64,000 nt of DNA from Nilaparvata lugens. Taxonomy: Eukaryota > Arthropoda > Insecta > Hemiptera > Delphacidae. The stretch is from positions 1,350,797 through 1,414,796 of the forward strand of contig NC_052512.1 of assembly GCF_014356525.2 (NCBI RefSeq), given 5' to 3'. This document shows, in pieces, positions 33,937 through 45,269 of this stretch. Within the stretch, counting starts at the first letter, position 1. Each line of letters begins with the position of its first letter. Both the position numbers and the translations under genes were made by a program. The notes under the pieces are model-generated. The model had not been told where the DNA came from, searched no databases, and was given only the letters and a program-made list of their open reading frames with translations.

Positions 33937-35654
33937 TTTCTCTTTGAAGAATTGGTTGATGAGAAAATTCGCAGAAGTAGATAGGGAGGAAGGTAATAAG
34001 TGACGATAAGTGATGTTGAAGAAGAGAAGTCAAGGATGACGTTGACAAAGTTTGGAGGAGAATAAAACACAAGTCCAAAAACTCAAGAAAAAGCACCAAA
34101 AAAAAATGAACTAGAAAACGAAGACGCTATTTGAAGAAGAGTTGATGAGAGAAATAAAGATGAAAATCACAAAGTCCACTCGTAATAAAATTGCTCCACT
34201 ATAGCCTGTAACTAGATGTTGTCTACTCGGTAGCTCACAACAGACTGACCGAGTGAAGTTTGAGAAGCATCCATAAACGGGGAAAAACAGGAATAAACGG
34301 GAACTATTAGATTGAATAAAGTGAAAAACAATGCAGGATCGGACAAGAATAATCTGTTTAGTAGACAAAATAAATTGATTATTTTATCTTATCGCTAAGC
34401 GTCGACCGCTCAACAGGCATGTAGCACTGAAATTCAGATTCAACTGGCAGAACTGTATAATAGGAAAAATGCTGTTTCCCGATGCCAATTCTTATATGAG
34501 AAGATGACAAAGTCTTTTCTCATAAAATTCCTTACTAGAATTGTTTTATTGAAGATAGAAATATAGCCACAGAAAATGTCTACAAGCACGGGCCATGGGA
34601 AACTCGGACCTGTCTACTGAACGTGACTAAATCACAATTAAAACAGTAGCACAATAAAGCATAGGCTACTGTAATACCAATACAGCTCCAGTGTCTTTCA
34701 AAACGAGATGAAATTGAGCGAGTTGAAATAATGAAGATTTTATTTCAGTAAAACCATTTTCTGGTCATTTTCATTTTCAATAAAATATTGGAGCAAAATT
34801 GATCAAAATTTGAAACCAACAAGAACGATTGTAGTGCACTATGACTCACAATCACAAGCAACTTATTCAAATACCATGAATAATCGGTTGCAATCACATG
34901 CAACTTATTCAAATACCATGAACAATCGGTTGCCCAATCACACGCAACTTATTCAAATACCATGAATAATCGGTTGCAACATAATATACTTCTATCCACA
35001 GAAAAAATAACTCCTGTTATTTTCTGTATCATAATTCACTAATTACCACAGACCCAAGCAATTATCGCCGGCTTTATTTTATGATCAAAATAAAATATTT
35101 AATCCATAACCTCATGGACAAATAATATTATTCAGAAAAATCTGACAATTAATCTCCTCCAATGTTAATTATCGTTAAACAGTTCACAGATTGTGAACGA
35201 CAACATGAAAAATGAAATAATGCAAATTCCATCTCTTTGACCCGTGCTTGGTAAGGGGAATTGGATTACGAGCTCTGAGACAATAAGATGGCGATATTGT
35301 TGGAGACGAAAATAAAAGCAACAATAATTTTTCGACTTAAAAGAAAAAGCCCAGAAACTGCTTATCTGTTTAATTGAACTAGAATGGTTGGGTTGCCACT
35401 CAGCTCAATTTTGACTCTGTTTAAACAGGACCATTTACTCGAAAGAAAATTGTTATGAATGCTACCTTTAAATATAGGCCTTATGTCTACATATTTCTCT
35501 GAATTGAGACATAATTATTTCATGCTCCAATATCAGGCTAGTTTCAACTATTCCAATGCTATCAATTATCTCAAACCCCATAATCAAGCGGGCTATACTT
35601 CAAAATGTATTTTCCTCCAAATTTTGGTGTTATATCTCCTTCTGGTCACTCACC
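33937..35654 (-). other. Non-coding stretch between integrase and ORF3
   Basis: About 1.7 kb with no supported gene. It contains a threefold tandem repeat of about 48 bp (34850-34995). Its base composition is AT-rich, unlike the GC-richer coding part. Confidence 0.6.
34850..34995. repeat. About 48-bp tandem repeat, three units
   Basis: Units contain CAACTTATTCAAATACCATG followed by AATAATCGGTTGC or AACAATCGGTTGC. Confidence 0.9.
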
Positions 35655-38600
35655 TTACTGCTGCTGTTGAATTACTCTTCCTCGATACTCCATCAGCCGA
35701 GTGGGCAGCGACACCCGGCTTACTCGATTCCTCCTGCCGTCACTGCTCTCCTCCACACTGGCTCCTCCATCATTGTCCTCTCGGCCGTCGCGGGCGGCTC
35801 GCATTCCGCTGCCGTCCTCTCCATCTTCCTCCTCTTCCTCCTCGGGAAGGGGCAGCAAGATTTTTATATCCTTCACGTGAACAGTCAGCATTTTACCAGC
35901 AGCTCCTTTCAGCAACACCACAGAAGCGCTCAACATTTTCTCTACCTCATAAGGCCCAGAAAATTTTGGAGCTAGCTTAGCCGCAAACTGATTCACTCCA
36001 GACGAGAGATGATAATCCCTCTTGTAGATCAACTGGCCCGTCCTTAGTTCCAGTGGTCTTCGCCTAAGATTATAATACCTCCTGGTATTATTATAGGCCT
36101 CGTTTAGGTTATCTAAAACAAGCTTCTGTGCACGCTTCAGTACTTGCAACCTCCTCAGCTGGGCTGCTCGACTCGTGCCTCCATCCTCCTGTCAAGGATC
36201 GTCTTCCTCCTCACCACAAGCATCTCCTGGTGCTCTCAACTCTCTTCCGAAGTTGAGGAAGGCAGGAGTATACTTAGTGCCTACATGTACTGCTGTATTC
36301 ATGGCGAAACAGAATTCCTCCACATAGCGATCCCAATCCGCATGGTGCTCGCCCACATAGAGCTGTATCATAGTCTTCATGACTCTATTAACCCTCTCCG
36401 TAGGGTTGCAGCTCGGTGTGTAGGGTGGGGTGTAGAATAATGTGATGCCGTTCTCCTTACAGTATGACTTAAAAAGCCTACTTGTATACTGTGTTCCATT
36501 ATCACATATGAGCAGCTTCGGCACCCCAAATTTGGTGGCGACTAGCTCCCTCAAAGCTCGCGCTACGGCATTGCTGTCTGCCTGAGCTAGCGGCCGAGCT
36601 TCCATCCACTTCGTGAACTGGTCCTGAAATACCACCAGGTATTTATTCCCTCTTTTCGAGCGAGGTAACGGACCTACAATATCGGTGCTAACAGTCTCCC
36701 AGGGTCGCACCACCTTCCTCTGGCTGTTCATCTGTCCGTATGGAGGCCGCTGCTCCACCTTATGCCTCATGCACGTCTCACAGCGCCTCACATACTTCGC
36801 GACGTCCGCATACAAGCCTGGCCAATAGTAGCGACAGGCTACCCGGTGATAAGTCCGGAATACTCCTTGATGGCCCGCTGTCGGGGCATCGTGGCTCTGC
36901 TGAAGTATCTCCCTCCTAGCACCTCTCGGAACACATAGCTTCCAGCCATCACTCTCCGGCGCATCAGGAAGTTGTTGACGGGCCCATATGTGTCGATACA
37001 ACGCCTCACCCCTTACCATATAGTCGGGGTATTTCTGTGGATGATGGAGTAGATTGTTCTTCATCCTCCTTATCCATCGGTCGTCTTCCATGACGATGGC
37101 GGCTACTGCTCCTGTGGGCTCCTCCTGACCTTCCTGTGGACTTGCCAGCATGTCGCCTCCTGGCAATGCTCGTGAGAGAGCATCCGGGACCACGTTTAGC
37201 TTCCCTCTTTGATACTTGATGACCAAGTTGTATTGCTGCATCTCTAAGGCCCACCTTGCTAGACTTCCTGTTGGGTTAGGGATAGCTCTAAGCCACTTTA
37301 GAGCCTGGTGATCTGTAATCACTGTAGTCTCATACCCCTCTATATACGGCTTGAATTTTCTCAGGGCGAAAATCACAGCCAGGCACTCCTTTTCGGTGGT
37401 AGAATACCTCAGCTCGGCCCCCTTAAGCCCTCTGCTTGCGTAGGTGATGACCTTCTCCTCTCCATCGACCTCCTGAGTAAGCACAGACCCTAGTCCATAC
37501 TCAGAGGCATCTGTCTGGAGCGTGAACGGTAGTTCAAAGTGAGGATATGTGAGCACTGGAGATCTAGTGAGAGCCCCCTTTATCTCCTGGAAAGCTCTCT
37601 CCTCTTCTGGTCCCCAGTGCCACTTCACTCCTACCTTCAGCAACCGGTGAGGAGGGGTTGCCAGGTCCGAAAAATTCGGGACAAACCTCCTATACCAGGA
37701 CGCCAACCCCAGAAAACTCCGGAGCATCCTGAGCCGCTGCGGAGTTGGGAACTCGTTTACCGCTCTCACCGTCTCAGGATCAGTCCTGAGTCCTTGTTCC
37801 GTCACTATGTGTCCCAGGTAGCGTAGCTCTCGCTTCAAGAACTGGCATTTCTCTTGATTGATTATCAAGCCAGCTTCTCTCAGCCTACTGAACACTCTAG
37901 CTAGGTTCAGCATGTGAGCCTCCATCGTTTCTCCTAGAACGATGACGTCGTCTAGGTAAGCAAAAGCACAAGGCTCCAATTCCGGCCCAATTACTCGGTC
38001 TAGGAGGCGCTGAAATGTAGCTCCAGCCGAGTGTAGACCAAAGGGCATCATCCGGAACTGGAACAGCCCTCTTCCAGGAACCGTAAACGCTGTAAGCTGC
38101 TTACTCTGCTCCTCCAACGGTACTTGCCAGTAACCACTCTTCAAGTCGATTGAAGAAATGTACTTGGCATTCCTCAATCTATCCAAAATACCTGTCATAT
38201 TCGGCAATGGATATGCATCTCATTCAGTGAGTGCATTAATCTGCCAGAAATCGATGCAAAACCGCATCTTTCCATTAGCCTTCTTCACCAAGACGATTGG
38301 TGAACTCCACGGGCTACTGCTCGGCTCAATGACCCGCTGATCGAGCATACTGTCCACCTCCTCGTTTATCACCGCTTGCATAAGTGGGTTGCGAGGATAC
38401 GGACATTGTCGGAACGGCTCAGCTCCTTCCTTCAGCCTGATTCTATGAACCAGGAGGTGAGTCGCACCTGGTACATCTCTGAATTTTATCAGCTCCGTCT
38501 CCAGGAATTTCTCGAACTCCTCCCTTTCTGAAGCAACTGCTGCCACCTGTCCCACTAAAGCCGGAGGTAATATCATCCTCCTCTGCCTCAAGTCGAGTTT

Positions 38601-38681
38601 TGCTTGAATCGCTCTTAAATGACTTAATCCCAAAATCATCTCGGATTCTAACTCGTTGATCACTGCCACTCTCCAGTAGAC
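35655..38681 (-). pseudogene. pol: Gypsy pol: reverse transcriptase, RNase H and integrase
   Basis: One reading frame continues from gag, interrupted by TGA at 38220-38222 and TGA at 36192-36194. The first piece (38669-38220) holds the end of protease 2 and the start of RT (SSPWSSPIVLVKKANGKMRF). The second (38207-36192, 671 codons) has MMPFGLHSAGATFQ, the YLDD catalytic box at residues 84-87, RNase H (TDASEYGLGSVLTQ), the integrase H2C2 finger ending CETCMRHK, and the DDE core in STDIVGPLP, CDNGTQYTS and NPTERVNR. The last piece (36149-35655) is the integrase C-terminus with an acidic EEEEEEDGED run. All catalytic residues are present and only the stops break it. Both stops here could be CGA-to-TGA changes. 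Confidence 0.9.
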
Positions 38682-39293
38682 TCATCTACTACACACCTCG
38701 GCAGTCAGCTTCAGCTCCTCCACTACGGGAAGCTTTTCTCCAGTCACCAAGATCGGTTGATGACTAATCGGTTTCACCTGGCAATCGCCAGACTCCTTCA
38801 GTCGTCTTGCTGCCTCCCTCGAGACATAGGACGACTCGGCCCCGGTGTGGACCAGTGCATTCAGCCAGACATCCCGGACACGTATTAGCATGAAGACGCG
38901 TGTCTCCTGAGGCTGTGGACACCTTCCTTGCCTCTCTATCGCGGCTGCACCGGATTTCACCTCTCTTCCTCTGGCCTTCGCAGCTTTCTGGGTGGTTGTA
39001 GCACTCTTCTCCCTGGGTTGAGGCTCCCACTCCACCGTGCGTGCGCGGGTGTCCATTTTCACCCTGTGCTTCTGCAGGAACTGCATGCCGAATAAAAATT
39101 CGGGGGATAATCCTTCCATGATTGTCATCACTGTGGGAAGAATTTCCTGGCCGACTTTCAGGTTGATCTCCACCTTTCCATATAGCCGCGCCGCGGTTCC
39201 ATTCGCCAGAATCACGCCTCTCTCCGTCGGAGTTCTCCTTGCACATCCGGCTGCCTCTAAGCTTGCAAATGTTGCCAAGCTTAAGTAGTTGGA
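38682..39293 (-). pseudogene. Gypsy tandem retropepsin-like domains
   Basis: Two aspartic-protease-like domains follow each other. The first begins inside the end of gag at ALLDTGA (codon 520-523 of that frame, just before a TAG at 39294-39296) and closes with EFLFGMQFLQKH. The second begins near LNALVHTGAESSYVSREA, where His replaces the expected catalytic Asp. It closes across a TGA (38682-38684) with EMILGLSHLRA, the usual ILG-x-x-x-L step. A stretch rich in Arg, Lys and Gln links them. Retropepsins normally act as homodimers of one domain. A tandem pair, one without its catalytic Asp, is unusual and could form a pseudo-dimer (inference). Confidence 0.7.
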
Positions 39294-40865
39294 CTAAGCT
39301 CCTGTATCGAGTAGTGCTCGATACTGGTGGCCAGCTACCTCGACTGTGGTATACAGTCTGTTGTCGAACTGCGACTCCGGTTCCAGTTGGAGCTGGTTCC
39401 TAGTTCTCACCACTGCGGCTTTGTCTGTCGCCCTCTTCTGATCCTTCTCACAGGTGCAACTGGGACGAGGTTTCCTACAGCCCATGCAGAGAGAAATCTC
39501 AGGGCATTCCGACCTCCAGTGACCCGCTTTCTTGCAATGCCAGCAGGTAGGTCCTACTGGAGTCGACTCCACTCGCCATTGTGAAGTTGTAGGCTCTGGC
39601 TCGAGGCGCGCTTTCACAGGTTTACGAACCTCTTCCTGTTTCACAGTCCTCTGCTTCTGCTGAGCACTTTTCTCCTCCGATTTTATCCTCTCATACTGCC
39701 TGGCCAGCCTGAGTAGATCATCCACCGAATAGACTTCAGCTTCCCTGATGTACAACTTGTACCGGGGTAGAAGATTCTTGTACAGCCTCTGAAGCTGGTG
39801 GTTGATTGAAAAATCTCCTCTTCTTCTCATGAGAGTCTGAAGTTCTTCTACGTAGTCGTCGATAGCTTCGCCTTCACGCTGCCGTCGACCCAGGATTTGA
39901 GCATCCAGGTCTTCATCGTAGGTTGCTGGATAATAACGAGACCGAAAGTCCCTTACAAAATCGTTCCAATGATGCCAGAACCCTCTTTGGTTCTGCATCC
40001 ATAAGGAACACCTTCCTGCTAGCATTTCTGGTAGCGCCGGGAACAACTGCTCCCCTGTCAGCCCATAGGCTTGTTGTAACTCCTCGAGACGCTCTAGAAA
40101 GCTAGGAGCGTCTCCGTGGCCATCATATGACAACCTCCATCCTCGCACTTTATCACACACCGTCCCTGGGTCCATAAATGGTGTATGATGGGCTGCAGCT
40201 CGGATCGGTGAGTGTGGTGCCTGTTGTGGCCTGTACTGGTGAGCCGACGACTCCTCTGGTCTCACTAATGCAGGTCTCGCATGATACAGTGGGCCAGCTT
40301 CCACATGCGCTGACATTGACCTCGGTGGCGCTGGATGTATCACAGTCTCTTCAGCGGGAGGTAGCGGTAGCATCGTGAGGCATCGCTGCCGCTGCTCCGT
40401 TAACACTCTCCGCAACTCGGAACAGGTGCCGTCTGTGGGCACCGAGTCCAGGAGTAATTCGACCGCGTCTCTGCTCCGCAATCGATACACCCATGAATGG
40501 CATGATTCGCCATCGGAGGCTGGTGACGCCTCCTCGGGCAGCTTTCCAAGTCTAGAAGACTCCTGATGATCCTCCTCTACAGGAGGCCACAGAGACGTTG
40601 CTCCTTCCGCCTCGTGGTAGCTTGTGCTAGCTCCATTGCTAGCCTGGTTCAGGTTGCTGGCTTCCTCTGCTGTCTTCCTGTGATGGTCCACAAGAACCTT
40701 CCTTAGCTCCGCCATTGTACCTGTTGTAGGTAGCCCTGCTGATGCTGCTAGATCCACTGCTTCTTTCCGGTGGAGTTTGTAAATCCAGGACACTCCTGGA
40801 TCGCTGCTATCCTCTCGCGCCTCTTGGTCTTCTCCGGTGCAACTACATTTCTCCTCTGCACTCAT
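39294..40865 (-). CDS. gag: Gypsy gag polyprotein
   Basis: 523 codons, ending at a TAG that lies in frame with the protease. Residues 26-63 and 124-160 are two related copies of a short helical SAP-like motif (each SW-x-Y-x-L, then an ELR-x-VL step). Residues from about 230 to 400 form a retrotransposon capsid domain (PSFLERLEELQQAYGL, WNDFVRDFRSRYYPATYDED). A CCHC zinc knuckle, CWHCKKAGHWRSEC, occupies 441-454 and a second Cys cluster follows. The last residues are ALLDTGA, the active-site loop of protease 1. Gag would package RNA and form the particle. The ATG at 40865 lies 26 bp downstream of the primer-binding site, which supports this start. Confidence 0.85.
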   Translation of the reverse strand: MSAEEKCSCTGEDQEAREDSSDPGVSWIYKLHRKEAVDLAASAGLPTTGTMAELRKVLVDHHRKTAEEASNLNQASNGASTSYHEAEGATSLWPPVEEDHQESSRLGKLPEEASPASDGESCHSWVYRLRSRDAVELLLDSVPTDGTCSELRRVLTEQRQRCLTMLPLPPAEETVIHPAPPRSMSAHVEAGPLYHARPALVRPEESSAHQYRPQQAPHSPIRAAAHHTPFMDPGTVCDKVRGWRLSYDGHGDAPSFLERLEELQQAYGLTGEQLFPALPEMLAGRCSLWMQNQRGFWHHWNDFVRDFRSRYYPATYDEDLDAQILGRRQREGEAIDDYVEELQTLMRRRGDFSINHQLQRLYKNLLPRYKLYIREAEVYSVDDLLRLARQYERIKSEEKSAQQKQRTVKQEEVRKPVKARLEPEPTTSQWRVESTPVGPTCWHCKKAGHWRSECPEISLCMGCRKPRPSCTCEKDQKRATDKAAVVRTRNQLQLEPESQFDNRLYTTVEVAGHQYRALLDTGA

Positions 40866-40890
40866 TGCTGCTTTTCTCCTCCTGCCTTGG

Positions 40891-40908
40891 GCCCCACGTT
40901 GGGCGCCA
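40891..40908 (-). promoter_or_regulatory. Primer-binding site for tRNA-Lys
   Basis: The sense strand reads TGGCGCCCAACGTGGGGC. The plus strand therefore spells GCCCCACGTTGGGCG plus CCA, the 3' end of insect tRNA-Lys(CTT) as I know it from Drosophila. It begins immediately after the 5' LTR. It is not itself a tRNA gene, since no cloverleaf is present. Confidence 0.85.
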
Positions 40909-42238
40909 ATCTTCTGAGTAGATTTTCGCCCACACCTTTCTCTATCAGAGTTCCCAGTGTTGCTCTGGGCCGGCTAAACTCAGTCAGCGACTGAGGAGGG
41001 CCGCGGCAGGGGACGGGAGTCTTGGTGGGGCGTCCGTCAACCACCCTCGTTCGAGTTGGGGGTTGAAACAGGGTTTTGAGTGTTTTGGAGAAATGTTTCC
41101 CTCTTTTAGGAAAGAGGGGCCGTGCTTTCGCACTGCCAAACAGGGTTGGTCGCGGAATGAAGGGAATAGGAACCTTGCTGTGCCAGACGCGAGAAAGGGC
41201 TTCGTGTCGGGACTAAGTCTTAGTCCTTGGGCACTGGGTGTCTTCCCGGGGTCCAGGTTGGTCGCAGAGCTCTGGTAAAGGCCTTCCCTGGCCTTCCCAG
41301 AGGTCCTCTTTTGGTTCCTCACTGGATTAGTGCGCTGCGGCGGCTAGCGCTCTGGACTTTCCTAAGTCCTACTTGCCGGGCACCAGCTGTCCTCCTGGGG
41401 TCCGGATCGGTCGCGGAGTTGCGGGAAAGGTTTTTCCACACCTTCCTTGAGGTCCTTTCTCGATTCCGCACTGGATTAGTGCGCTGCGGCGGCTCGCGCT
41501 CTGGACTTTCCTAAGTCCTACTTGCCGGGCACCAGCTGTCCTCCTGGGGTCCGGATCGGTCGCGGAGTCGCGGGAAAGGTTTTTCCACACCTTCCCAGAG
41601 GTCCTTTCCCGATTCCGCACTGGACTAGTGCACTGCGGCGGCTCGCGCTCTGGACTTTCCTAAGTCCTACTTGCCGGGCACCAGCTGTCCTCCTGGGGTC
41701 CAGATCGGTCGCGGAGTCGCGGGAAAGGTTTTTCCACACCTTTCCAGAGGTCCTCTTGCGCCTTGATGTTCCACTGGTGGTCTACCAATGGGGAGTCAGG
41801 TTTCGACCAAACCTGGTAGCCCGTCGTCTAAACGGGTTGAATGTCGTTCAGCACTCGCCCAAACGGGTGTTGAGCAATGGAGTTCATCGTGTTTGAGACT
41901 AATCGTCTTTAGCCTCAACACAACTCCCGGTCGCTGAAGAAATCGGAGTTCACTTCAGTACAAGACGTACTGTGACGTTGCTAGCTGCTCGCTGCTTCCT
42001 TCTCACCTCACTCGACCGCTCGCCCTGGCTCTCCGAACTCGACTGCCTCCTGCTAGCCTTTCTCGAGCCTCCCTCAGTGACCGAGAGGGAGGGGAGAGAG
42101 GATGCGCAGCACCGCTGAGCGGTAGGCCAGTGGCTGGCTTGAACGTTGACCCCTTAGATTCTATCAAAGATAGCCGAGCGTCAAATAAATGAGCCCTAAA
42201 CTCAATTCCTTTCTCTAGTTACAATATACATCGTGACA
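40909..42238 (-). repeat. 5' LTR of the Gypsy element
   Basis: On the sense strand it begins near TGTCACGATGTATATTG (an alternative start 8 bp earlier, TGTTACATTG, is possible) and ends near CTACTCAGAAGA, directly before the primer site. It has four roughly 148-bp tandem units (about 41216-41755) against three in the 3' LTR. It lacks about 25 bp present in the other LTR near 29865-29900. One minisatellite core, CCGTGCTTTCGCACTGC, is at about 41120. Confidence 0.88.
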
Positions 42239-43326
42239 ATGTAACACCGCTTCAAGACACCCATTCAGACAACAGGTCTAGGGACGTAAGAGGACGCCGC
42301 CGTCAAGCCAAATTCAACCGGTAAAAGCTCACCGCCAAAAACAAGGTACTGTAGCCCCGACGATAAAGCAACGTACAGACCAACGAAAGTGCAGTGTAGT
42401 GGAACAAAGGTTCATTTGAGAATGTCAATCAAAAGTGGGGATTCAAAATTATTATGAAATGGGCTATATGGGTTACTATCAACAAAACTTGGGTTCAACG
42501 GGCTTTTCTTTCTTGAGTAATTTTATGTTGAAATTAACTTGTTATTTGATGACTGATATTGTTTGGTTTTGTGATGTATTGCTATCTAAAAGGGGATAGT
42601 AATGCGCCCCCGAATCAGATGAAGAATGTCAACAAAGTAACATGAAATTGTTGTTTCTGTTGTTCGATTTTAGTTGCCAATGTTTATTGAAGCTGTTTGT
42701 ATTTTTCAATTATTTCAAATTGTAGTGTTATTCTATAGTATAAACCTATTAATCAGGCATGGCAAGATTAATTAATTGAAGTTTTCTTGACTCTAGCCCG
42801 TTCACCTGCATGAATTAGGTATAGACTCAGGTATTTTCTAGATGTGTCGGCCTATTTCTAAATTCTAAATTCTATTCAAAATTATCTTCTTTATCACCTT
42901 TAAAAAGGTCAGGCACACAACTGCGCCACTGCTGCTGAATGTTTAGCGAAAGGCACACAAATCATAAATGTGAAATATTATACTAAATGATAATGAAATG
43001 CAGATATATTGTATTATGAAATGATTGTGAATAGAAGACCAATTGTCTGAAATTATTGAAATATGTATTGAAATTTTTTTTGTTGTGATGATCTGATGTT
43101 TTTTACAATTTTGATAATGATACAGAGTGTTATGAAATTTATGTATCATGTATTTGTTTATGTTCTAAATTTTGAAGAATGGATTAAATTTTGTTATTTG
43201 AACAGTGAATAAATGGAAATGAAATTATTTTTTTTATTAAAATTCTGTAATTGATGTCTCCATTGAGTTTGAGTAAATTTCACAATTTATGTATTGCTGA
43301 CTGTATAATAAGATGTTAACTTATTT
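42239..43326. other. AT-rich stretch without recognisable gene
   Basis: I see no supported gene, RNA or repeat boundary. The first 170 bp are GC-richer than the rest. Confidence 0.5.
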
Positions 43327-43496
43327 TAGGTTAACAGGTGAAAAATGCTATCCAACCTATTTAGGAAAAAATGGTAGCACGCCAACACAAAAAATAAAAC
43401 TTAAACTCAGAGAGAGAAAATTAATCTGGGAGTATAGCCCTACTAATAATAAATTCAGAGGAACTGAGAAAGACAGTATATGTATATCAAATTAAA
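43327..43496 (+). CDS. Exon-like segment encoding RLTGEKCY...DSICISN
   Basis: About 55 codons, starting after TTATTTTAG and opening with RLTGEKCYPTYLGKNG, then a basic stretch (KIKLKLRERKLIWEYSP), then a stop. The same segment is at 49433-49600 with conservative differences and, truncated, at 26868-26930. Sequence upstream of the TTAG differs between the 43-kb and 49-kb copies, so the match begins at a splice-acceptor-like position. It may be the last exon of a repeated gene or of a transposon protein. I do not recognise the family. Confidence 0.4.
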
Positions 43497-44117
43497 ATAT
43501 TCTAGGTATGATAGGTATTTTTTTTTTTATTCTGAATTGTCTAAATAACCTAAAAGATGATGCTCAATTATGTGGGAGGTTGAGTTGATACTTTTTTATT
43601 CTTCCAAATGACAATAAGATGATATAATTATAAATGTTTTAATTATTGAATAATGAACACAAATAATGCAAAGTTTTTTGATCAGCTGTTTTTTGATCAC
43701 CTTTCTTAGTTCCATCTCCATGTTAGCGGCTGGAAAGGGTACTCTTTCCGGCCTAGGCCGGAAAGAAACCTGTTCTGACGTCAGATGAGAGTCGTCTGCA
43801 AACAATTTATTTCAGATCTACGTAGTGACTGGAAAACAGCTGCTTTCTATGCAGTGTGGCGAAAAAGTAGTTCATTCATGAAATTGCATTCAGTGAACTG
43901 AGAGTTTCACTCCCCTCTGAACTATGGAATTATTTTTTGGGGTGATTCTAGCAGTGTAGTGGAGGGTGTTTAGTGGGCATTGAGGGTGATGATAGGGGAG
44001 TCAACCCGAACTAGCTGTAGGCCCTACTTCAGAAAACTTGGAATCCTTCCACTCCCTAGTCTATATATTCTGGAAACAATCTGCTTTTTAAAAAATCTGG
44101 TGTGGCGCACTCACACA

Positions 44118-44774
44118 ACTTTCCTTGCCATTATGAAAATTGATCACCAGACGCTAGTGTTTCCGCGCATCTCAAGTCTACTACTATTCAAAGATCTGAG
44201 CCAGCTGGTGACAGGACAATAACGCTGGAAACACACGAGGTCTGCTATCTCTTCATAGTGAATGATTAAAATAGAATCAACAGTTGTCAACAGTTAGCAA
44301 TTGAAATAATCACATTTTCTCGAATTTCGAGCTTATTTCCAATTTTAGGTGAAAATGTTAATGAACATTAATTGTAGAGATTCTCATGCTCAATCTTTTC
44401 CACTCGGAATTTTTTGTTCAAATTGTATCTGAAGCCTGATAATTGGGAATCTAAAATCAAACTTTGCATAGATGAGGCGGAGCTCCTGAAATTTTAACAG
44501 TTATAGGACTTGTGGCAGTTGATAGAGCTTATCAATGACTTCTTTAGGTATTAATTTTATCAAAATCGTTGGAGCCATTTTCGAGAAAATCGCGAAAAAC
44601 CCTGTTTTTGACAACATTTTCACTATTTTAGCCGCCATCTTGAATCGCATTGGATCGAAATTGTTCGTGTCAGATACTTATAGTGTATGGACCTTGAGTT
44701 CCAAATTCCAAGTTATTCCATTAATTGGGAGATGAGATATCGTGTACACAGACGCAAATACACTCATACACACA

Positions 44775-44815
<41 letters not shown>

Positions 44816-44848
44816 ACACAACACACACACACACACACACACACACCA

Positions 44849-44890
<42 letters not shown>

Positions 44891-44951
44891 CACACACACA
44901 CACAACACACACACACACACCACACACACACACACCACACACACACACACA

Positions 44952-44989
<38 letters not shown>

Positions 44990-45135
44990 ACATACACACA
45001 TACAGACCAATACCCAAAAACCACTTTTTTGGACTCAGGGGACCTTGAAACTTATAGAAATTTACAAATTGGGGTACCTTAATTTTTTTCGGAAAGCAAT
45101 ACTTTCCTTACCTATGGTTATAGGGCAAGGAAAGT
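44118..45135 (+). mobile_element. About 1-kb repeat with short inverted ends and (CA)n, copy 1
   Basis: The ends ACTTTCCTTGCC and GGCAAGGAAAGT are perfect 12-bp inverted repeats. Further copies are at 47433-48360 and 50078-50946. An imperfect (CA)n tract (44766-45003) sits about 130 bp from the right end. Copies 1 and 2 share another 30 bp upstream (TCTGGTGTGGCGCACTCACA), so the true left end may lie further out. There is no coding frame; long frames in the CA tract are composition artefacts. Confidence 0.65.
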
Positions 45136-45269
45136 GAAAAACACATAAATGAATTTGATACAGGAGAAACATCCCACCAATATTCAACCAGATACAGAAA
45201 TAATTTGAGAGATGATGCACACCGAAGTACTATGTATGAGCGAGGGGTAAGGAGTTCAGGTATCCGGAT

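Larger units (their letters stand above)
29117..42238 (-). mobile_element. 13-kb Gypsy-type LTR retrotransposon, minus strand
   Basis: Direct LTRs (29117-30320 and 40909-42238) bracket, in transcription order, a tRNA-Lys primer site, gag, two retropepsin-like domains, RT, RNase H and integrase (one frame, four stops), a 1.7-kb non-coding stretch, an extra ORF and a 2.1-kb hairpin minisatellite. The PR-RT-RH-IN order and the YLDD box place it in Ty3/Gypsy. The LTRs differ by point changes, one tandem unit and small indels, so the insertion is not brand new. I found no target duplication at the two outer ends, and no purine tract on the sense strand just before the 3' LTR. Confidence 0.92.

Noticed and set aside
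40891..40908. Possible tRNA-Lys gene
   Set aside because: Only the 3'-end 18 bases including CCA are present, in the primer-binding position of the Gypsy element; no cloverleaf.
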